From Methylocystaceae bacterium (lineage in GTDB: Bacteria > Pseudomonadota > Alphaproteobacteria > Rhizobiales > Beijerinckiaceae), in contig PLZT01000490.1 in assembly GCA_003152255.1 (NCBI GenBank), positions 309 to 12,174 on the forward strand: a stretch of DNA of 11,866 nt. The letters run 5' to 3'. Position numbers and translations under genes: made by a program. Under the pieces are notes generated by a model that was given only the letters and a program-made list of their open reading frames with translations, searched no databases and was not told the DNA's origin. Positions 6,888 through 11,866 of the stretch are shown here, piece by piece. Numbering within the stretch: position 1 is the first letter of the stretch; each line of letters begins with the position of its first letter.

Positions 6888-7934
6888 CTACGCCTTGTTC
6901 TCCTCGAAAAACTCCGTCCACTTTTCCAGGAGCCTGCTCTCGCCGGTGTTGTCGGCGGGCACGCCGCGCCAATGCGCGAAAATCTGCGCCAGCGCGGTCG
7001 AGGCGACCCGCGCCCTCACGTCGTCGGCGCGGCTGGTCAGCACGATCGGCACGCGCGCCCCGAGCGCCAGGCCCGCGGTCTCCGCCCCCGCCAGAAACAC
7101 CAATTGCTTGGCGAGGATGTTGCCGGCGTCGAGGTTCGGCGCCACCAGAATATCGGCGTCGCCGGCGACCGGCGAAACAATGCCCTTGGCGGCGGCGGCT
7201 TGCGGCGAAATGGCGTTGTCGAAGGCCAAGGGGCCATCGAGATCGGCGCCTGTAATCTGGCCGCGATCCGCCATTTTACACAGCGCCGCCGCGTCGATGG
7301 TTGAGGGAATCTTGGCTTCGACATTTTCGACGGCGGACAGCAGCGCCACCTTCGGCCGCGCGATGCCCAGCGCATGCGCCAGATCGATGGCGTTGCGCAC
7401 GATATCACGCTTTTCGTCCAGCGTCGGCGCGATATTGATCGCGGCGTCGGTGACCAGCAGCGGCTTGTCATGGCCCTTCACGTCGAGCACGAAAACGTGG
7501 CTCATGCGCCGGTCGGTGCGCAGCCCGTGGTCCTTATTCACCACCGCCGCCATTAGTTCGTCGGTGTGCAGCGAGCCTTTCTTCAGCGCGTCGAGCTTGC
7601 AATGCCTCGCCAAGGCGACGGCCTTTTCGGCGGCGGCGTGGCTGTGCGGCGCGTCGACGATCTCGACGCCGGCCAGCGAGAGCCCCGCGTCCCGCGCCGC
7701 CGCCTCGATTTTCGCGCGCGGGCCGATGAGAATGGGGATAATCAGCCCCCTGGCGCGAGCCGCCAGCGCGGCTTCCACCGCTACGCCGTCGCATGGATGG
7801 ACGATGCCCATCTTGACGGGCGGCAAAAGCGCCGCGCGCTCGATCAGCGCCTCGAAAAACCGCCCATTCGCGGCGGGCTCGGCATGGACGCGCAACGGCA
7901 TAAGGCTCTCCAGGCGTTTGGCGCGCGAGATCAT
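6888..7934 (-). CDS. Phosphate acetyl/butyryltransferase family protein
   Basis: The product (348 residues at most) is the PTA/PTB domain that interconverts acyl-CoA and acyl phosphate, linking CoA esters to substrate-level phosphorylation in the cytoplasm. It resembles the C-terminal half of bifunctional enoyl-CoA hydratase/phosphate acetyltransferases but lacks their N-terminal MaoC-like domain. Visible family elements are VKMGIVHPCDG (40-50), GSLHTDELM (120-128), LLVTDAAINIAPTLDEKRDI (159-178), ADILVAPNLDAGNILAKQL (260-278) and LTSRADDVRARVAS (299-312). The longest frame is given, but the ATG at 7901 has a better ribosome binding site (GGAGAG at 7906-7911) and would make 337 residues; I cannot decide. 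No acetate kinase gene is adjacent. It follows the ArsC-like gene by 18 bases and probably shares its transcript. Acetyl versus butyryl preference cannot be read from sequence. Confidence 0.93.
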   Translation of the reverse strand: MISRAKRLESLMPLRVHAEPAANGRFFEALIERAALLPPVKMGIVHPCDGVAVEAALAARARGLIIPILIGPRAKIEAAARDAGLSLAGVEIVDAPHSHAAAEKAVALARHCKLDALKKGSLHTDELMAAVVNKDHGLRTDRRMSHVFVLDVKGHDKPLLVTDAAINIAPTLDEKRDIVRNAIDLAHALGIARPKVALLSAVENVEAKIPSTIDAAALCKMADRGQITGADLDGPLAFDNAISPQAAAAKGIVSPVAGDADILVAPNLDAGNILAKQLVFLAGAETAGLALGARVPIVLTSRADDVRARVASTALAQIFAHWRGVPADNTGESRLLEKWTEFFEENKA

Positions 7935-7952
7935 TACACGTTAGCGAACGTC

Positions 7953-8357
7953 CTAGTCCCGCTTTTGCGCCTTAATACAAACATCCGAGACTTTTTCCGA
8001 GTCCGGCTTGAGCCCGATCCAGGCGTCGACAAGTTCCGCGTCGAAGCCGCATTCGCGCCGCCCCGAGACGAGCATGAGCGGACGCCGGATCAGCAGCGGA
8101 TCGTCGAGCATCAAGGCGAGAGCCTCTTGCTCCCCGATCCGGTCGATGGCGATTTCGCCGGATTTTACCCGCGGCGACGCGAGATTGAACCAGTCGCGCA
8201 CAGGTCTGTCGCCAAAATAGGGGCGCAGGCTCGCGCTCGTCCAAGGCTCCGACAACAGGCTTTTGGCCTCGATCTCATGCCCGGAGGCGCGCAGCAGCGC
8301 CTTCTGCTTGGCGTTGCCGCCGCAGCCGGGTTTCTCGTAAAATACCACAAACGCCAT
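7953..8357 (-). CDS. ArsC-like nitrogenase-associated protein, copy A
   Basis: This 134-residue thioredoxin-fold protein belongs to the ArsC/Spx-like group often called nitrogenase-associated protein. It starts MAFVVFYEKPGCGGNAKQKA, with the candidate redox cysteine C12 at the ArsC active-site position. It goes on with RPYFGDRPVRDWFN (45-58), SPRVKSGEI (61-69) and DPLLIRRPLM (86-95), the family signature. I start at 8357 because this is where the family N-terminus begins; the frame stays open upstream to 8483 but that part is Arg-rich and overlaps copy B. The true reaction is unknown. Members occur near nif genes in diazotrophs, and arsenate reduction is not demonstrated. Copy B lies 19 bases upstream and the phosphotransacetylase 18 bases downstream, suggesting one transcript. 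C103 is a second cysteine. Confidence 0.9.
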   Translation of the reverse strand: MAFVVFYEKPGCGGNAKQKALLRASGHEIEAKSLLSEPWTSASLRPYFGDRPVRDWFNLASPRVKSGEIAIDRIGEQEALALMLDDPLLIRRPLMLVSGRRECGFDAELVDAWIGLKPDSEKVSDVCIKAQKRD

Positions 8358-8376
8358 GAATCGACTCGCCCCTCGC

Positions 8377-8814
8377 CTATTTGGCGACCTCGACGCGCGG
8401 CTCGGCGCCCAAGGGCGCGGCGGCGACCGCGGGAGGCGCGACCGGCCGCGACGCCGGCGCCGACGCGAGGCCGATCCAACCATGCACGCGTTCGGGATCG
8501 AAACCCGCCTCGCAATTTTCGCCGATCCGCATCAAGGGCCCGCGAATGAGACTGGGGTCCAAAATCATCGCGACCAGAGCGGCTTGCGGCGTGATGGTCT
8601 CGGGATCGATTTCGCCTGCGACGATGCGCGGCGCGCTCGGGTCGAACCAGTCGTTGATTTTCTTTTCCGCGAAGAATGGGCGCAGGCTCGATACGCTCCA
8701 GGGCTCGGCGAGCAGATCGCGTGCGTCGATCACATGACCGGCGGCGCGCAGCAAAGCCTTCTGACGCGCATGTTCGGCGCAAGCAGGATTTTCATAGAAG
8801 ATCACTTGGGCCAT
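8377..8814 (-). CDS. ArsC-like nitrogenase-associated protein, copy B
   Basis: This paralogue of the preceding entry aligns with it almost without gaps over residues 1-116: VIFYENPACAEHARQKALLR, EPWSVSSLRPFFAEKKINDWF, PRIVAGEI and DPSLIRGPLM. C12 is kept. The second Arg of RRPLM is replaced by Gly here (RGPLM), and the GDRP loop of copy A is AEKK, so substrate binding may differ. After GWIGL (112-116) it has an Ala/Pro-rich tail of about 29 residues that copy A lacks. I start at M 8814, the family start; an in-frame ATG at 8856 would add 14 unlike residues and neither has a strong Shine-Dalgarno. It is the first gene of the likely transcript through copy A and the phosphotransacetylase. No nif gene is in view. 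Confidence 0.9.
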   Translation of the reverse strand: MAQVIFYENPACAEHARQKALLRAAGHVIDARDLLAEPWSVSSLRPFFAEKKINDWFDPSAPRIVAGEIDPETITPQAALVAMILDPSLIRGPLMRIGENCEAGFDPERVHGWIGLASAPASRPVAPPAVAAAPLGAEPRVEVAK

Positions 8815-8967
8815 TGTGTGCTCGCTTTGGTTCGTGACGACGACCAAGGTCGACATTCTTACAGCCTAGCTCACTTTGGTGCGGCGCGATACGCCCGGAA
8901 ACTATTTTGTTCAAAAGAAGGCCGCGCCGCCTAATATCCGAGCTTCATTACAATTTTGCGACAAGCG

Positions 8968-8999
8968 CGGCGCCGGTGAAATCGGCGCCGAGCAATTTT
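8968..8999 (+). terminator. Terminator-like hairpin on the plus strand
   Basis: An 8-bp stem, CGGCGCCG twice, encloses the seven bases GTGAAAT, and TTTTTT follows within a few bases on the plus strand (8996 on). Each arm is itself a palindrome. It lies in the 218-base gap between two minus-strand genes, so as a terminator it would serve a left-to-right transcript that I cannot identify. It may only be a structural element below the metallopeptidase gene. Apart from this the gap 8815-9032 shows no feature. Confidence 0.4.
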
Positions 9000-9032
9000 T
9001 CGCGCCATGGTTTTTCGCGGACGCAACACCGG

Positions 9033-9809
9033 TTACGGCCGAGCTCCATATTTATGTAGCTGCGATCCCTGCGTTGTGAGCCAGCTTTCGGCGCGGTCGA
9101 CATCGCCGCATAGTTTGTGCGCGAGCGCCCAGAAGCGCGGCGAATGATCGAGATGAACGAGATGCGCCACCTCATGCGCGGCGAGATAGTTCAGCACGAA
9201 GGGCGGCGCCATGACGAGCCGCCAGGAAAAATTCAGGGAGCCCGAGGCCGAGCACGAACCCCAGCGGCTGACCGGATCGCGCAAGCCGACGCCGCGCGCC
9301 GGCAGGCCGAGCAATCGCGCATGGCTCGCCACGGCGGCCTCGAGATCGCGCCGCGCCTCGCGCTTTAAAAAATCGCACACGCGGCGCTGCACGTGTTCGG
9401 CGGCGCCCGCGACATAGAGGGCGTGGGCCGGGCCGTCGCCGAGCCCGGATTGATCGAGCGGCGCGCTCCAGACGACGCCGCGCGCGCCCGGCAGATGCAC
9501 GACCAGATGATCGACGCCGCGCAACGGCGCCACGGCGCCGTCCTCGAAAGGAATCACCGCCGGCAGCCGGCCGAGTCGCCCGGCGATCCAGGCGGAGTGG
9601 CGTTCGGCGAAGATCCGCGCCTCGCGCAGCGACGCGCCCCGCGGCATCGTGAGCACCGCGTCGCGCGCCGCGAAACGCACGCGCAAGGTAAAGCGCCGGG
9701 CGCTCGGCAGGCGTCTCAACGCGACGACGATTGACTCGCCGGCGTGATTCAAAATGAGCTGGGAGGAGCCGGCGTCGGGCGCGGTCTCTTTACGCAAGAG
9801 GCGAAGCAT
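9033..9809 (-). CDS. YgjP/SprT-like zinc metallopeptidase (DUF45, M48-type)
   Basis: This 258-residue cytoplasmic protein of the YgjP-like metal-dependent hydrolase family has an unknown substrate. The family signature is complete. LRRLPSARRFTLRV (31-44) and a variable N-terminal half lead to SRWGSCSASGSLNFSWRLVM (181-200), and then to the zinc motif HEVAH (212-216), with H222 in DHSPRFW as the likely third ligand. The length agrees with the family (about 230-260). There is no signal peptide or membrane segment. The start at 9809 lies inside a perfect 16-bp palindrome (9805-9820) and has no clear Shine-Dalgarno. The neighbouring genes have no evident link to it. It is separated from the copper chaperone gene by 82 bases that hold a strong hairpin. 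Confidence 0.93.
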   Translation of the reverse strand: MLRLLRKETAPDAGSSQLILNHAGESIVVALRRLPSARRFTLRVRFAARDAVLTMPRGASLREARIFAERHSAWIAGRLGRLPAVIPFEDGAVAPLRGVDHLVVHLPGARGVVWSAPLDQSGLGDGPAHALYVAGAAEHVQRRVCDFLKREARRDLEAAVASHARLLGLPARGVGLRDPVSRWGSCSASGSLNFSWRLVMAPPFVLNYLAAHEVAHLVHLDHSPRFWALAHKLCGDVDRAESWLTTQGSQLHKYGARP

Positions 9810-9820
9810 GGCGCCATGCT
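9805..9820. repeat. Perfect 16-bp palindrome over the metallopeptidase start codon
   Basis: AGCATGGCGCCATGCT is self-complementary and contains the ATG used as the start (9809-9807) and a second, out-of-frame ATG (9817-9815). As RNA it could occlude the start; as DNA it could be a dimeric protein site. Both readings are inference. Confidence 0.6.
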
Positions 9821-9857
9821 AACGCAAAACATGGCTCTATCGCGACATACTTATCAC

Positions 9858-9882
9858 CCGCGCCGAAAAAAAATCGGCGCGG
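9858..9882. other. Nine-bp perfect hairpin with a homopolymer loop
   Basis: CCGCGCCGA and TCGGCGCGG enclose seven As (Ts on the minus strand). It lies nine bases after the SCO-like stop, the place for a terminator of that gene, but the T-run is in the loop and not after the stem, so an ordinary Rho-independent mechanism is doubtful. It could protect the mRNA 3' end. Confidence 0.5.
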
Positions 9883-9891
9883 CGACGTTCG

Positions 9892-10605
9892 TCACATATA
9901 GCGCTGCAGCTCGCGCGCGGCGTCGGCGGGCTTGCGCGCGACGTTGAAGGCGTTCACGAAGTGGCCGTTCTTATCCATCAGATAGACGACCGTCGTGTGA
10001 TCCACGCCGTAATTGGCGTCTTCGCCGGGCGCGCGCTTGGCGAAGATGCGAAACTCCTTGAGCATCGGATCGAGCGCGTCGTGGGCGCCGGTGAGGCCGA
10101 TGATGCGCGGATCGAAACTCGACAGATAGTCCTTCATTATTTGCGGCGTGTCGCGCTCGGGATCGACGGTCACGAACAATCCGCCGACATTGGCGTCGGG
10201 TCCGAGCGCACGCATGATCTCCGACAGTTCGAACAGCGTCGTATGGCAAATGTCCGGACAATTGGTGTAGCCGAAGAACACGAGATAGGGGCGCCCCAAC
10301 ATATCCTTGTCGGTGAACGGCTTCTCGAATTGCGTCGTCAGTTGGAACGGGCCGCCGATCGCGGGCGGCTTCGCCTGCTGGTTGGTGAAGACGACGAAGG
10401 CCGCGAACAGCAACACGCAGGCCACGCCAACTCCGATCAAGGTCCTCGCGCCGATGGGGGACGCCTTCGCGCCGCCCTTCGCGCTTTGTTTTTGGGGCCG
10501 GACGACGGCGCCCTGTTTGACTGGACCCTGTTTGACGGCTCCCTTGACGCTTTGCTTCGCGGCGCGCCCGGTTGCGCCTTTCGCCTTGCTCGTGCCATTC
10601 GACAT
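9892..10605 (-). CDS. SCO1/SenC family copper chaperone, membrane anchored
   Basis: Proteins of this family deliver copper to, or reduce, the CuA site of cytochrome c oxidase at the outer face of the inner membrane. The copper/redox motif CPDIC is present (C116, C120), with the third ligand H203 in YGVDHTTVVYLMD. Other family stretches are LVFFGYTNCPDICHTTL (108-124) and FVTVDPERDTPQIMKDYL (144-161). One membrane segment spans about 54-74, so the thioredoxin-fold part (about 85-237) is periplasmic. Unusually, about 53 basic residues precede the membrane segment, rich in Lys, Gln, Gly and Ala, with a small tandem KQGPV-KQGAV made by a 15-base DNA repeat (10511-10536). No other ATG occurs before the membrane segment, but a shorter start at GTG cannot be ruled out. 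No oxidase gene is adjacent. Confidence 0.95.
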   Translation of the reverse strand: MSNGTSKAKGATGRAAKQSVKGAVKQGPVKQGAVVRPQKQSAKGGAKASPIGARTLIGVGVACVLLFAAFVVFTNQQAKPPAIGGPFQLTTQFEKPFTDKDMLGRPYLVFFGYTNCPDICHTTLFELSEIMRALGPDANVGGLFVTVDPERDTPQIMKDYLSSFDPRIIGLTGAHDALDPMLKEFRIFAKRAPGEDANYGVDHTTVVYLMDKNGHFVNAFNVARKPADAARELQRYM

Positions 10606-10687
10606 GCTGCGTTTCCCGATCGTTTTTTTGTGTTTTTACGTCGCGCGTTCGCGCGATCGTCTTGCGAAATAGGTCGTCATCACGTCG

Positions 10688-11062
10688 TCAATCCACCAAC
10701 ACAATATGTGCTTCGTTGCATAAATTCACCGCGCCGCCATCGTCGGCGTCCTCGAATTTCCAACGCGCCTCGAACAGGCACCCCTTCGGCTTGTCGAGCG
10801 GCAGGCTCACGGTCTCGCCGCCGGGAAGCGGCTTGTCGAGCTTGCCGACGATTATTTCCGCCAAGGAGGCGTCACCCGAGTAGGCTTTACCCGCCATCAC
10901 GATCTCGAACCTTTGCAAAGCGACGCGCCTCTTGTTCTCCAAGGTGACGGCGGTCGGCGTCTCCGGCCGCGGCGCCCGCCGCTTCGGCGCGGCGTCGGCT
11001 CCGCGCGCTGGTAGGGCGAGGCCGAATAGAACAAATCCGGCTAGCGCCCGACGCGGACTCAT
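10688..11062 (-). CDS. Small secreted protein of unknown function
   Basis: I do not recognise a characterised family. The 124-residue product starts MSPRRALAGFVLFGLALPAR, an Arg-containing signal peptide with likely cleavage near ARGADA-A (about 19-25). The mature part reads like a single beta-sandwich: TAVTLENKRRVALQRFEIVM (37-56), IVGKLDKPLPGGETVSLPL (71-89), GCLFEARWKFEDADDGGAVN (94-113). It has two cysteines (C95 and C115) that could form a disulfide. The start at 11062 is chosen because it opens the signal peptide and has AAGGA about nine bases upstream. The frame remains open much further upstream, to 11863, but that part runs antisense to rcnA and is a composition artefact. It precedes the SCO-like gene by 82 bases on the same strand, so a shared transcript and a role in the periplasm are possible. 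Confidence 0.8.
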   Translation of the reverse strand: MSPRRALAGFVLFGLALPARGADAAPKRRAPRPETPTAVTLENKRRVALQRFEIVMAGKAYSGDASLAEIIVGKLDKPLPGGETVSLPLDKPKGCLFEARWKFEDADDGGAVNLCNEAHIVLVD

Positions 11063-11386
11063 GGTTCCCAATCCTTGCTGGTCGGGGAACTTAGCGCGCC
11101 CGCGACTTTTCGCCAAGGGCGCTCTCCACGAAGGGCGCATGGCGACGGCTTGCCTGCCCTGGCCCAAGGGAGTATTCGGGTCGGGATGCGCCCGCGTTCC
11201 CAAGCGGGAGCGCGAAAGCGCGGTCGCCACGCGGCGCGGGGGGCGGAAGCGCCGGAACGCCGCCGTCGATCCCGGCGACCGACGAATGTTAGCAAGACCA
11301 AGGGCTTTGTGTCGACGCGTCTTCTTGGGGCGCGGACCGGCGACCGCCTCGCCCGAAAACGCTCCAGCAAGAAGCGCAGGCTCGTA
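11063..11386. other. Divergent intergenic region between the secreted-protein gene and rcnA
   Basis: These 324 bases should hold the promoters of both flanking genes, but I find no convincing -35/-10 pair. On the plus strand there is a small GCGC-GAAA-GCGC hairpin (near 11210-11221) and other G+C-rich folds toward rcnA. AAGGGCGC occurs twice (near 11114 and 11133). I see no complete RcnR-type operator (TACT, G-tract, AGTA) and no cobalamin-riboswitch B12 box. Confidence 0.4.
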
Positions 11387-11866
11387 ATGTCCAATCTGAC
11401 CGAGATTTTTAACGCCGGCGCCGCCAACGCCTATCTGTTCGTTCCGACCGCCGTTCTGCTCGGCGCCCTGCACGGGCTGGAGCCCGGCCACTCCAAGACC
11501 ATGATGGCGGCCTTTATCGTCGCCATTCGCGGAACCGTGGCGCAGGCCGTGATGCTCGGGGTCGCGGCGACGGTTTCGCATACGGCGGTCGTCTGGCTGG
11601 TCGCGCTCACGGGGCTCTATTTCGGATCGCGCTGGAACGCGGAGGCCAGCGAGCCCTATCTGCAAATCGCGTCGGGAGCGCTCATTCTCGGCGTCGCGCT
11701 GTGGATGATCTGGCGCAACTGGCGCGAACATCACGCGGCCGCGGGCCACGTCCATGCGCATGGCGATCACGGCCACGACCATGATCACCCCCACCCGCAT
11801 CAAAGCCATCATCACCGCAACTTCGGCCATCACTATCACGAGCATCCCCATCCGCACGCGCATCGC
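11387..11866 (+). CDS. rcnA: RcnA-type nickel/cobalt efflux protein, N-terminal part (runs off the right edge)
   Basis: This inner-membrane exporter family removes excess nickel and cobalt from the cytoplasm. The 160 visible residues begin MSNLTEIFNAGAANAYLFVP. They include the family metal motif HGLEPGHSKTMMAAFIVAI (29-47) in transmembrane segment 1-2, AVMLGVAATVSHTAVVWLVA (54-73) and a third hydrophobic segment (about 93-110). Then comes a histidine-rich cytoplasmic loop from residue 115, with 21 His among 46 residues, still running at the window end. The loop and the HGLEPGHSKT motif place it with RcnA rather than with NiCoT importers (HX4DH). The ATG at 11387 is chosen because it opens the family N-terminus; GCAGG lies six bases upstream. 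It is the only plus-strand gene. No metal-sensing regulator gene is visible, though one could lie to the right. Confidence 0.92.
   Translation, partial: MSNLTEIFNAGAANAYLFVPTAVLLGALHGLEPGHSKTMMAAFIVAIRGTVAQAVMLGVAATVSHTAVVWLVALTGLYFGSRWNAEASEPYLQIASGALILGVALWMIWRNWREHHAAAGHVHAHGDHGHDHDHPHPHQSHHHRNFGHHYHEHPHPHAHR

Noticed and set aside
10623..10656. Hairpin TCGCGCG-TT-CGCGCGA next to a T-run, read as a terminator
   Set aside because: The T-run precedes the stem on the plus strand and is an A-run after it on the minus strand, so neither direction makes a terminator.
11100..11240. Cobalamin riboswitch
   Set aside because: A few G-rich blocks look similar, but there is no B12 box or core with the right order on either strand.
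10688..11863. A 391-codon reading of the secreted-protein gene
   Set aside because: The first 267 codons run antisense to rcnA and through the intergenic gap; the signal peptide and ribosome site place the start at 11062.

Overview
The window reads as chromosomal core sequence of a G+C-rich alphaproteobacterium, most likely Hyphomicrobiales. The basis is the style of the L10, L7/L12, RpoB, PheS and PheT proteins, the high G+C of most rows, and a tandem pair of ArsC-like 'nitrogenase-associated' proteins, a family best known from diazotrophic alphaproteobacteria. A methanotroph- or Rhizobiales-like host is a guess. No transposase, integrase, rRNA, tRNA or CRISPR array is visible. Every gene except the last is on the minus strand, so the biology is read from right to left.

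Left part (1-2013): an rplJ-rplL-rpoB operon, with rpoB cut by the window edge. It has a long structured leader of about 420 bases that starts just after a clear Rho-independent terminator. rplK and rplA, the usual upstream neighbours, are absent. An 18-base segment of the leader is perfectly complementary to the Shine-Dalgarno region of rplL about 690 bases downstream in the same transcript. This would allow a long-range RNA switch on L7/L12 synthesis. Two strong hairpins follow the rplL stop, before rpoB.

Middle part (2108-8814): a compact minus-strand series. In transcription order it is two ArsC-like genes, a phosphotransacetylase, pheS, a 100-residue acidic protein, a HEPN-like protein, pheT, and a small exported protein. 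The acidic-protein/HEPN pair sits between pheS and pheT, is visibly poorer in G+C than its neighbours, and looks like an inserted two-gene cassette. Its second gene overlaps the pheT start by ATGA, and pheT in turn overlaps the exported-protein gene by ATGA. The terminator at 1983-2013 closes the series.

Right part (8815-11866): an unrelated set. It holds a YgjP/SprT-like zinc metallopeptidase, a membrane-anchored SCO1/SenC copper chaperone with an unusual basic N-terminus, and a small secreted protein of unknown function. A divergently transcribed RcnA-type nickel/cobalt efflux gene with a histidine-rich cytoplasmic loop runs off the right edge.

The two observations most worth following are the anti-Shine-Dalgarno pairing in the rplJL operon and the HEPN cassette embedded in pheST.
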